From Burkholderiales bacterium (GTDB taxonomy: Bacteria; Pseudomonadota; Gammaproteobacteria; Burkholderiales; Burkholderiaceae_C): a stretch of 64,000 nucleotides of DNA. The stretch spans positions 1 through 64,000 of the forward strand of contig JACPOK010000031.1 in the NCBI GenBank assembly GCA_016191525.1, in the 5' to 3' direction. The position numbers were made by a program, and so were the translations under genes. This document shows positions 56,674 to 64,000 of this stretch, in pieces (the stretch's first letter is position 1; each line of letters starts with the position of its first letter). The notes below the pieces were generated by a model. It had not been told where the DNA came from. It was given only the letters and a program-made list of their open reading frames with translations, and searched no databases.

Positions 56674-56697
56674 TCTTCGAGAGAACCGCAGAACAAC

Positions 56698-57768
<1,071 letters not shown>

Positions 57769-58518
57769 ATGGCCCTGATCAAGAACGTCCATGGCAGCAC
57801 GGTCGACCACCTGGGCGAGGCCATCGTGGCCGGCCGCTATGCGGCGGGCGCCTCGATGCCGCCCGAGCCGACGCTGTGCATTCAGCTGGGCGTGAGCCGC
57901 ACGGTCATCCGGGAGGCGGTGAAGTCGCTGGTGGCCAAGGGCCTGGTGACCACCGGCCCCAAGGTGGGCACCCGCGTGCAGCCCGAAGACAACTGGAACT
58001 GGTTCGATCCCGACGTGATGATGTGGCAATCCAAGGCCGGCCTCACACCCGAATTCCTGCGCGACCTGCAGGACCTGCGCCGGGTGGTGGAGCCGGCGGC
58101 CGTGCGGCTGGCGGCGGCCCGCGCCACCGCGGCCGACATCGCGGGCATCGAGGCGGCTTTCGCCGGCATGAAGCAGGCGGTGGAGCTGGGCGGCGACTAC
58201 ATCACCCATGACATGCTGTTCCACCAGGGCCTGCTGCGCGCCTGCCACAACCGCATGCTGATGCAGATGAGCAAGGCGCTGGGCGCGCTGCTGCGCACCA
58301 GTTTCGAGATTTCCACCGCGCGCAAGGACGGCCCGCGCAAATCGCTGCCCCTGCACCGCGCCGTGCTGGACGCAGTGATCGCTCACAACCCGGCCAAGGC
58401 GGAGAAGGCCATCCTGGTGCTGATCGACGGCGCCAGCGGCGACATCGAGGAAGTGCTGGGCTCGCGCCGGCGCCTGCCGCGCCTGTCGGACCCCGCGCGC
58501 CAGCTCAAACCCGCCTGA
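57769..58518 (+). CDS. GntR/FadR-family regulator (DgoR-like, FCD domain)
   Basis: 249 residues. N-terminal winged HTH SMPPEPTLCIQLGVSRTVIREAVKSLVAKGLVTTGPKVGTRVQ, then an FCD ligand domain with metal-site residues in THDMLFHQGLLRACHNRML and LPLHRAVLDAV. This subgroup includes DgoR, LldR and UxuR, which sense sugar acids or their products. It abuts the ATPase gene with no gap. Likely controls both the importer and the divergent dehydratase operon; candidate operators lie at 51480-51500 and 53531-53553. Confidence 0.9.
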   Translation: MALIKNVHGSTVDHLGEAIVAGRYAAGASMPPEPTLCIQLGVSRTVIREAVKSLVAKGLVTTGPKVGTRVQPEDNWNWFDPDVMMWQSKAGLTPEFLRDLQDLRRVVEPAAVRLAAARATAADIAGIEAAFAGMKQAVELGGDYITHDMLFHQGLLRACHNRMLMQMSKALGALLRTSFEISTARKDGPRKSLPLHRAVLDAVIAHNPAKAEKAILVLIDGASGDIEEVLGSRRRLPRLSDPARQLKPA

Positions 58519-58568
58519 AACTTTGTAAGGGCGGCGCCGCGGCGGGTGCGAAAAAGAGGCCGGCGGAC

Positions 58569-58586
58569 TACAATTTGTCTATACAA
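58569..58586 (+). promoter_or_regulatory. Promoter -10 and TTGT-N4-ACAA palindrome
   Basis: TACAAT (58569-58574) resembles a -10 hexamer and is followed at once by TTGTCTATACAA, an inverted repeat TTGT/ACAA with the spacing of GntR-type half sites. No good -35 is seen. If this is a promoter, the TTG at 58575 used by the ORF track cannot be the translation start of the next gene. Confidence 0.4.
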
Positions 58587-58673
58587 GATCGGTGGGCGGG
58601 AAAAGACACTCCCCTGAACCACCGGCAACCCGCCCGGCGCCGCCTGGTGGGATCGTTGTGTGGGAAATTTCGC

Positions 58674-59459
58674 GTGGATCGACCGACCGTTTTGCCGCCC
58701 GTTGAACAGCGGGCATCGCAGGACGACCCTGGCTTATGGCTGGGGTCGACGCCGTTGCTCGACCTGGGCGACGCCCGGCTGAGCATCCGCGCCCGCGCGC
58801 TCACGCAGCTTTGCAAGACCGAGCGCGAAAAGGCGCTGGCCATCTACGGCTTCGTCAAGCGCATTCCCTTCGCCAAGCCTTTCAAGCTGCGCCTGCACAC
58901 CCCGCGCGAAGTGCTCGACGCGGGCCGCGGCGACGCGGTGGACAAGGTCAGCCTGTTCGTCGCGCTGCTGCGCATCGTGAAAATCCCGGCGCGCGTGCGC
59001 TACATCGAGGTGCGCGGCGAAATGTTCCGCGGCCTGATCTCGGGCATGAGCGAAGTGCCGCGCCTGCTGGCCGAAGTCTGGCTGGACGGCCGCTGGCTGG
59101 CGACCGACACCTATGTGTTCGACGCGGTGTACATGGCGGCCGCCCGCCAGCGCCTGGAAGAGCAGGGCTGGGAGTGCGGCTACGGCATCCACCGCAACGG
59201 CAATTCGATCTGGAACGGCATGGAAAGCGCCTACCTGGGCGGCATCGAGACCGCGAAGGACCCGATGGTGCTGGGCGACCTGGGCGTGTTCAATGATGCG
59301 CTGGAGTTCATGTCCAGCGAAGCCTTCAGCAGCATGCACCCGCTGGTTTCGCGCACGGTGGGCTGGAACCTGATGGCCCCGGCCATGAACAAGGTCGTGC
59401 GCGACCTGCACGAAGAAGGCAGCTCCGGCATGCCGGCGGCGCCGCGCAAGGCCTCTTAA
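58674..59459 (+). CDS. Transglutaminase-fold protein with degenerate catalytic site
   Basis: About 261 residues from GTG 58674 (294 from TTG 58575; start uncertain). The core matches transglutaminase-like proteins: REKALAIYGFVKRIPFA, AGRGDAVDKVSLFVALLRIVKIPARVRYIEV, EVWLDGRWLATDTYVFDAVY. The cysteine expected near the start of the VSLFVALLRI helix is absent, and the catalytic histidine before EVWLDGRW is leucine (RLLAEVW); an aspartate remains in DTYVFD. It is therefore probably not an active protease or transglutaminase. Convergent with the next gene, with a four-base overlap. Confidence 0.7.
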   Translation: MDRPTVLPPVEQRASQDDPGLWLGSTPLLDLGDARLSIRARALTQLCKTEREKALAIYGFVKRIPFAKPFKLRLHTPREVLDAGRGDAVDKVSLFVALLRIVKIPARVRYIEVRGEMFRGLISGMSEVPRLLAEVWLDGRWLATDTYVFDAVYMAAARQRLEEQGWECGYGIHRNGNSIWNGMESAYLGGIETAKDPMVLGDLGVFNDALEFMSSEAFSSMHPLVSRTVGWNLMAPAMNKVVRDLHEEGSSGMPAAPRKAS

Positions 59460-60202
59460 GCCTGCTGCATCTCACCCGAGAGCATGACGCGCCGGCCCGT
59501 GCTGGAAGGCACGGCGGCCAGCAGCGAACGGGCCACTTTCGCGGCCTCGATCGAGCGGTAGTTGGCGGGGATCAGCGGCCTGAGCATTTGCGAGACCTTC
59601 AGCGCCAGGCCTTCGCCCGGGCGCACCGGCTGGCCGAGCGCTTCGCGGTTGCCGTTCAGGAATGAAGGCCGCGCGATCACCACCGTGCCGAAGCCCAGCG
59701 TGACCAGCGCATCTTCGAGCTCGCCCTTGACGCGGTTGTAGAAAACCGGCGAGCGCACGGCGGCGCCCATGGCGCTGACTGCTCCTGCTTTTGTAGCGCC
59801 CTGTGCACGCGTGGTGCGGGCTACAGCCAGATTCGCTTCGTAATCCACGGCGCGGAAAGCTTCCTGGCTGCCGGCCACCTTGATGGTGGTTCCCAGCGCC
59901 AGGTAGACCTCATCCACCGCGGGCAGCGGCGGCAAGGCCCTGAAATCGACGACATGCTGCGTGAGCTTGGCGTGCTTCAGGGCAAGTTCGCGGCGGCCCA
60001 GCGTGTGGACTGCCGCGACGGAATCATCGGCCAAAAGTCCTTGAAGGATTTCCCGGCCCACGAGACCCGTAGCCCCCGCCACCAGAGCGGTTCGGCCCGC
60101 GGCCGCCGCCGCCGCGCCTGCCGCTGCCGGCCATGCTGTCGATGCTGGTTCGCATCGGGTCGGGCTGGCCTCCGTTGTTGTTGGGGGGGACGACGTTTTC
60201 AT
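59456..60202 (-). CDS. NAD(P)-binding Rossmann oxidoreductase (HTATIP2-like)
   Basis: About 248 residues from ATG 60202; the ORF-track start at 60502 is helicase shadow. Rossmann start [22 protein letters not shown], then [52 protein letters not shown] and [31 protein letters not shown], typical of atypical SDRs related to HTATIP2. The GATGLVG motif overlaps the 3' end of rhlE out of frame; no ATG lies between 60202 and the motif, so the true start may be non-ATG. A dispersed repeat lies inside the gene at 59778-59828. Confidence 0.8.
   Translation of the reverse strand: MKTSSPPTTTEASPTRCEPASTAWPAAAGAAAAAAGRTALVAGATGLVGREILQGLLADDSVAAVHTLGRRELALKHAKLTQHVVDFRALPPLPAVDEVYLALGTTIKVAGSQEAFRAVDYEANLAVARTTRAQGATKAGAVSAMGAAVRSPVFYNRVKGELEDALVTLGFGTVVIARPSFLNGNREALGQPVRPGEGLALKVSQMLRPLIPANYRSIEAAKVARSLLAAVPSSTGRRVMLSGEMQQA
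59778..59828. repeat. Dispersed ~60 bp repeat, copy E (inside oxidoreductase gene)
   Basis: ACTGCTCCTGCTTTTGTAGCGCC...GCACGCGTGGTGCGGG aligns with the reverse strand of copy C (TTTGCTCCTCTTTTGATAGC...). The coding frame of the oxidoreductase stays open through it and still encodes conserved family sequence (VSAMG). Confidence 0.4.
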
Positions 60203-61793
60203 TCCTGCGATTGTGCAGGTTTGTGCGCAGCGGGTCGATGTTGCGCGGGATGGCGTCATCGCCGCCGCGGTCGAAGTCGTCATCGCGCGGCGCGAAATTC
60301 TGCTGCTGCGCATCGCGCGGCTGCTGATGCTGCTGGCGCTGCGGCGGGCGTGCCTGCTGGCGCTGCTGGCCCTGGCCCTGGCCCTGGGCCGGGCGCGGCG
60401 CATTGCGCCCGCCACCGTTGCCGTTGCGCTGGCCCTGCGGCTGCGCATTGCGCCCGCCACCGTTGCCGCCACCGTTGCCGCCGCGCCCGCCACCACCGCC
60501 ATTACTGGCCTTGTTGTCGCGCATGCGCTGCATCATCTCGGTGCGCGCCGCCTTGGCCGCGGCGTTCATCACCTCGCGGCTGGGCGGCTTGCCGATGCCG
60601 CCCCAGATGGTCTGGCGGCCCATGGCGATGGGCTCGGCCTGCTCGCCCGGCTCGACGCCGAAGCCTTCGACCACGCGCACTTCGATGTTCTGCTTGGTGA
60701 AGCGCTCGATGTCTTTCATGAAGCCTTCTTCATCCAGGCACACCAGGCTCACGGCCTCGCCGCTGTTGCCCGCGCGGCCGGTGCGGCCGATGCGGTGCAC
60801 ATAGTCTTCGCTGACGTTGGGAATCTCGTAGTTCACCACGTGCGGCAGCTCGTCGATGTCGATGCCGCGGGCAGCGATGTCGGTGGCCACCAGCGCGCGG
60901 ATGTCGCCGCTCTTGAAGCCGGACAGGGCCTGCGTGCGGGCGGCCTGGCTCTTGTTGCCGTGCAGCGCCATCGCCTGGATGCCGTTCTTGGTCAGGAACT
61001 CGGCCACGTTGTTGGCGCCGAACTTGGTGCGGGTGAACACCAGCACCTGGCTCCAGTTGTTCTCGTTGATGATGTGCACCAGCAGCTGCTTTTTCTTGGC
61101 GCGGCTCACCGGCAGGATCTGCTGGGTGATGCGCTGCACCGTGGTGTTGCGCGGCGTCACCTGGATGCTTTGCGGGTTGCGCAGCAGGGTGGCGGCCAGG
61201 TCGCGGATCTCGTCGCTGAAAGTGGCCGAGAACAGCAGGCTCTGCTTTTCCTTGGGCACCAGCGCCAGGATCTTCTTCACGTCGGGCAAAAAGCCCATGT
61301 CCAGCATGCGGTCGGCTTCGTCCAGCACGAGGATTTCGACGGTCGACAGGTCGAGGTTGCCCTGCTGCTGCAGATCGAGCAGGCGGCCCGGCGTGGCCAC
61401 GAGAATATCGACGCCTTTTTTCAACTTGGTGACCTGCGGGTTCATGCCCACGCCGCCGAAGATGACAGTCGAGCTCAGTTGCAGGTACTTGCCATAGGTG
61501 CGGATGGACTCCTCCACCTGCGCGGCAAGTTCGCGCGTGGGCGTGAGCACAAGGGCGGCGACACCGTCCTTGCCGAACTTGTTGGTCCTGCTGGTGCCGG
61601 CGTTCAGCTTGTGCAGCATGGGCAGCACGAAGGCCGCCGTCTTGCCGGTGCCGGTCTGGGCGCCGCCCAGCAGGTCGTGGCCGTCAAGCACGACGGGAAT
61701 CGCCTGGGCCTGGATCGGGGTGGGGGTTTCGTAACCGTGCTCGCGCACGGCTTTGAGAATGGCGGGTGCCAGTTTCAGGTCATCAAAAGTCAT
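60024..61793 (-). CDS. rhlE: DEAD-box RNA helicase RhlE
   Basis: 589 residues. Q-motif [16 protein letters not shown], motif [24 protein letters not shown] in [17 protein letters not shown] in [11 protein letters not shown], and [14 protein letters not shown] with [10 protein letters not shown]. The last ~180 residues are a Gly/Arg/Gln-rich RNA-binding tail ([17 protein letters not shown]..., [14 protein letters not shown]) ending RTFGR, typical of betaproteobacterial RhlE. Likely acts in ribosome assembly or RNA turnover, especially in the cold. Its 3' end overlaps the oxidoreductase gene in another frame. Confidence 0.94.
   Translation of the reverse strand: MTFDDLKLAPAILKAVREHGYETPTPIQAQAIPVVLDGHDLLGGAQTGTGKTAAFVLPMLHKLNAGTSRTNKFGKDGVAALVLTPTRELAAQVEESIRTYGKYLQLSSTVIFGGVGMNPQVTKLKKGVDILVATPGRLLDLQQQGNLDLSTVEILVLDEADRMLDMGFLPDVKKILALVPKEKQSLLFSATFSDEIRDLAATLLRNPQSIQVTPRNTTVQRITQQILPVSRAKKKQLLVHIINENNWSQVLVFTRTKFGANNVAEFLTKNGIQAMALHGNKSQAARTQALSGFKSGDIRALVATDIAARGIDIDELPHVVNYEIPNVSEDYVHRIGRTGRAGNSGEAVSLVCLDEEGFMKDIERFTKQNIEVRVVEGFGVEPGEQAEPIAMGRQTIWGGIGKPPSREVMNAAAKAARTEMMQRMRDNKASNGGGGGRGGNGGGNGGGRNAQPQGQRNGNGGGRNAPRPAQGQGQGQQRQQARPPQRQQHQQPRDAQQQNFAPRDDDFDRGGDDAIPRNIDPLRTNLHNRRNENVVPPNNNGGQPDPMRTSIDSMAGSGRRGGGGRGPNRSGGGGYGSRGPGNPSRTFGR
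60404..60505. repeat. Tandem GC-rich microrepeats in the rhlE tail
   Basis: GCCCGCCACCGTTGCC-type units recur (GCATTGCGCCCGCCACCGTT twice, CCACCGTTGCCG repeats), encoding the Gly/Asn-rich RNA-binding tail. Such repeats are prone to length change between strains. Confidence 0.6.
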
Positions 61794-61991
61794 TTAAGGG
61801 TGCGCCATCCGTGGCGCTTGGGAATCGGCCTGTACGGTGCAGGGCACCGAGCCAGTCAAAGGCAGATGAGGTTTTGGGGCGGGAGCCAGGCGGCCGTTGC
61901 GGCCATCCTTCGTCCCCCAGCAGGTTGCTGACGTTGCGGGCAACTGGAGTCCGCAACAGCCGCTATTGTCGCACGCATCGCGCCGGCGTGC

Positions 61992-62017
61992 CGAAAGCCG
62001 CCGCGCGGCGGCTTTCG
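61992..62017. terminator. Perfect 26 bp palindrome, probable terminator
   Basis: CGAAAGCCGCCGC is followed directly by its complement GCGGCGGCTTTCG, five bases beyond the stop of the minus-strand gene at 62022. It would fold into a strong stem with a short GC loop and an A/U-containing base. The rest of the 228 bp gap up to rhlE (61794-61991) shows no gene; it holds the rhlE leader and promoter. Confidence 0.55.
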
Positions 62018-62021
62018 CGGG

Positions 62022-62483
62022 TCAGGCCGCGGCGAGCTGGCGCAGCTTGTTCAGCCGCAGCGACATCAGCGGCGTGTCCTTGTGCTTTTCGGTGAGGTGG
62101 CTGCACAGCAGCGTCACCACATTGCTCAGGTCGGCCACCGTGTTGGCCCGCTCGATCTGCAGCTGCGCCTTGACCCGCGCGGTGAAGCCCAGGTCCATGG
62201 CCAGCGAGGTGGCCAGCTCCACGATGGCGCGGTAGCGGTCGGCCTCGGTCAGCTCGATTTCAACCGGCCTGGCCCGGGCGGCCACGTCGCGCCCGGCCAA
62301 CAGGCCCAGATTCACCAGCCGCTCCAGCGCGGACTTGAGTGTGTCAGGCGGCATCATGGCCAAGAGGTCCTCGGCGTGGCGTTCGCCATCGCAAAGGATC
62401 AGCACCTGCCGCTGCGAGGGCGTCAGCCCGGCAGCGCGCGCCTGCAGTTCAATCTTTCCGGCTTCGGTTTTCGTGTACAGCAT
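62022..62483 (-). CDS. Small protein with winged-helix-like domain, unknown
   Basis: 153 residues from ATG 62483 (MLYTKTEAGKIELQARAAGL), chosen because GGAGG lies five bases upstream. The first ~75 residues look like a winged helix (LTPSQRQVLILCDGERHAEDLLAMMPPDTLKSALERLVNLGLLAG), the rest like a helical bundle (YRAIVELATSLAMDLGFTARVKAQLQIERANTVADLSNVVTLLCSHL). I do not recognise a characterised family. Divergent from the DUF1631 gene across an AT-rich promoter region. Confidence 0.75.
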   Translation of the reverse strand: MLYTKTEAGKIELQARAAGLTPSQRQVLILCDGERHAEDLLAMMPPDTLKSALERLVNLGLLAGRDVAARARPVEIELTEADRYRAIVELATSLAMDLGFTARVKAQLQIERANTVADLSNVVTLLCSHLTEKHKDTPLMSLRLNKLRQLAAA

Positions 62484-62540
62484 GATGACCTCCATGCGGG
62501 TTGTGACGTGTCTCCCGTCGCGAAGGATGGTTACCAATAC

Positions 62541-62590
62541 TTACATTTTGTTGACATTTGCTCTTTTCCAAGGGCAAACACTCATAATTC
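62541..62590. promoter_or_regulatory. AT-rich divergent promoter region with TTGACA
   Basis: TTACATTTTGTTGACATTTG contains a consensus -35 hexamer TTGACA at 62551-62556; CATAAT at 62583-62588 resembles a -10 but is too far (26 bp) to pair with it. Some promoter activity toward the DUF1631 gene or the small winged-helix gene is likely, but I cannot fix the start site. Confidence 0.35.
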
Positions 62591-62610
62591 CCCGCAACGC
62601 GCACTCATCC

Positions 62611-64000
62611 ATGGCCAACCTGCTCAAGCTTCGACTCGGCGTTTCCGAACGCGCCCTGCAGCCGACCCTGCACGACTGCCTGGAAGCCATGCTGGGCCAG
62701 GCCGACCTGCTGATGACCGACGTGCTGCAGGGCCTCACCGCCGCCTGCGACCCCTCCAGCCCGCGCCGCGTGGCGGCCTTTCAGAAGGGCAATGTGCGCT
62801 CGGCCGTGCTGGCGCTGGGCGCCGACACCAAGGCGGTGTGCCAGTCTTTCCGCGAAGAACTCACCCGCATCGTCTACGAAGGCGGCGGCAAGGAGCAGGT
62901 GCACACCGAACTGCTTCGCTTTGAAGACCTGCAGCTGTTCGAAGACGCCGAGCTGGACCAGAGCATCGAAGTGGCCCGTGCCCAGCAGGAGGTCTCGCTG
63001 GCGGTTGACGACGTGCTGCCGCTGCTGGATTCGCTGATGAGCACGTTGCTGGGCTGGCGCACCATCCAGCCCGGCCTGAACCCGCTGCGCCCCGATGTGT
63101 ATGTGCGCGCGCTGCAGGCCTGCCTGTCTCAAAAAATGCCCGACACGGCCGTGCGCGAATCATTGATCACGCCCGCCGCGGGCCTCTTGGGCGCCAACCT
63201 GCGCAAGCTGTACCGCGAACTGGCCGACTGGCTGCGCTCGGGCGGCATCGAGCCGGCGGTGCCCATCGGCGGCAAGCTCAACCAGGGCAGCGGCGCCAGC
63301 GGCACCGTGGTCGCCGATTCGGTGGCGAAGACGCTGCTGACGCTGGACCGGCTGCGCAAGCTGCTGTCGGGCGATTTCGACGCGCCGCGCAGCAACGATT
63401 TCCTGCACACCGTGCCGGCCTCCATGGCCATGCTGCAGGACATGAAGCAGGTGGATGCGCTGGTCAGGCGGCTGGAAGAGCGGCCCAAGGCCGACACCGC
63501 GCCCCCGGCTGAAACGCAGCCTGTCGCGGTCGACGACGCCGCCTTGCCACGGCTGGGCCACCAGCTCGGCCAGGAGGTGGTGCGCCTGATGTTCGACAAC
63601 CTGGGCCACGACAGCCGGCTGATGACGGCCTACAAGCAGCAGCTCAAGAAGATGGAGCCGGCCGTGTTCACGCTGGCCCAGCACGACTCGCGGTTTTTCA
63701 GCGACCGCACCCACCCGGCCCGCCAGTTCCTGGACCGCGTGACCCAGCGCAGCTTGGCCTTTTCCAACGAATCCGACGAGGGCTGGAGCCGTTTCCTGGG
63801 CACGCTGGAAGACGCGGCCCGCTGGCTGGACAGCAAGGTGGTGGACGCAGACGTGTTCGGCGAACTGCTGGACCAGCTGCAGGCCCAGTGGACCGAACAT
63901 GACCAGGTGCAGCGCGCCCGCCGCGAAGAGGCGGCCCGGGCGCTCCTGCACGCCGAGCAGCGCAACCTGCTGGCGCAAAAGCTGGCCGCCGATTTCGCGC
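62611..64000 (+). CDS. DUF1631 family protein (5' part, cut by window end)
   Basis: Open from ATG 62611 to the window edge (463 codons) and missing from the ORF track because no stop is reached. MANLLKLRLGVSERALQPTLHDCLEAMLGQADLLMTDVLQGL, then long helices (LRKLYRELADWLRSGGIEPAVP; ALPRLGHQLGQEVVRLMFDNLGHDSRLMTAYKQQLKKMEPAVFTLAQHDSRFFSDRTHPARQFLDRVTQRSLAF) match the DUF1631 family, often mislabelled thymidine phosphorylase. Full members have ~700-800 residues, some with a C-terminal PilZ-like domain. Function is unknown; no catalytic motif is visible. Confidence 0.85.
   Translation, partial: MANLLKLRLGVSERALQPTLHDCLEAMLGQADLLMTDVLQGLTAACDPSSPRRVAAFQKGNVRSAVLALGADTKAVCQSFREELTRIVYEGGGKEQVHTELLRFEDLQLFEDAELDQSIEVARAQQEVSLAVDDVLPLLDSLMSTLLGWRTIQPGLNPLRPDVYVRALQACLSQKMPDTAVRESLITPAAGLLGANLRKLYRELADWLRSGGIEPAVPIGGKLNQGSGASGTVVADSVAKTLLTLDRLRKLLSGDFDAPRSNDFLHTVPASMAMLQDMKQVDALVRRLEERPKADTAPPAETQPVAVDDAALPRLGHQLGQEVVRLMFDNLGHDSRLMTAYKQQLKKMEPAVFTLAQHDSRFFSDRTHPARQFLDRVTQRSLAFSNESDEGWSRFLGTLEDAARWLDSKVVDADVFGELLDQLQAQWTEHDQVQRARREEAARALLHAEQRNLLAQKLAADFA

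Noticed and set aside
60203-60502. Upstream 100 codons of the oxidoreductase ORF
   Set aside because: Arg/Ser/Ala-rich reading of the rhlE tail in the wrong frame, with no homology.
60404-60505. Possible CRISPR-like repeats
   Set aside because: Short, contiguous, irregular units inside the rhlE coding tail, with no spacers or cas genes.

Overview
The window looks like chromosomal DNA of a high-GC betaproteobacterium of the Comamonadaceae / Burkholderiales type (Variovorax, Polaromonas or Ramlibacter-like). The signs are the strong G/C bias at third codon positions, three orphan Bug-family (TctC-like) periplasmic receptors, a TRAP transporter coupled to an Entner-Doudoroff operon, many LysR/GntR/MarR regulators beside catabolic genes, and family resemblances throughout. 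This placement is inference; no rRNA or tRNA gene lies in the window. No CRISPR array, prophage, transposase or tRNA was seen.

Layout. 1-350: a ~240 bp nested inverted-repeat element with no gene. 352-2531: carotenoid oxygenase and a ChaC-like gamma-glutamylcyclotransferase on the minus strand. 2574-9690: a gluconate / Entner-Doudoroff block: a divergent LacI-type repressor, then gluconokinase, TRAP permeases DctQ and DctM, binding protein DctP, Edd and Eda. Two near-identical palindromic operators lie in the divergent region, and a HexR-like site lies just before edd. 9735-22763: small catabolic units: esterase, dienelactone-hydrolase family protein, GlxA-type AraC regulator, two Bug receptors, glyoxalase I, GST, PAS histidine kinase, LysR regulators, aspartoacylase-like protein, an FAD-linked oxidase and a lone ABC binding protein. 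22770-26756: PaaI-type thioesterase divergent from a MarR-MFS-MATE operon, then a tiny membrane protein. 26816-33146: PilU and a cyclic-nucleotide-binding-domain protein, followed by an unusual cluster of CHASE3 histidine kinase, ribose-type periplasmic binding protein, receiver-only response regulator and oligopeptide-type binding protein, with no permease or ABC ATPase. 33429-36395: two secreted or lipid-anchored alpha/beta hydrolases and a Gre-like factor. 36432-45598 (minus): an MdtABC-type RND efflux operon whose last gene is a single 1481-residue ORF joining the permease to the outer-membrane channel. 45717-46457: GNAT acetyltransferase.

46475-58518: a second sugar-acid locus. On the minus strand are an IlvD/EDD sugar-acid dehydratase, KDG kinase, KDGal kinase, KDPGal aldolase and an SDR dehydrogenase, giving a De Ley-Doudoroff-like route to pyruvate and glyceraldehyde 3-phosphate. 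On the plus strand are a Bug receptor, a D-2-hydroxyacid dehydrogenase, a complete carbohydrate ABC importer and a FadR/DgoR-type GntR regulator. 58674-64000: a degenerate transglutaminase-fold protein, a Rossmann oxidoreductase that overlaps the RhlE helicase gene out of frame, a small winged-helix-like protein and the start of a DUF1631 gene cut by the window edge.

The window carries two complete sugar-acid catabolic loci, each with its own uptake system and regulator. The most unusual items are the RND-OMF fusion, the kinase/binding-protein/receiver cluster without a transporter, and a dispersed ~60 bp repeat family, some copies of which lie inside coding sequence or supply gene starts and stops.
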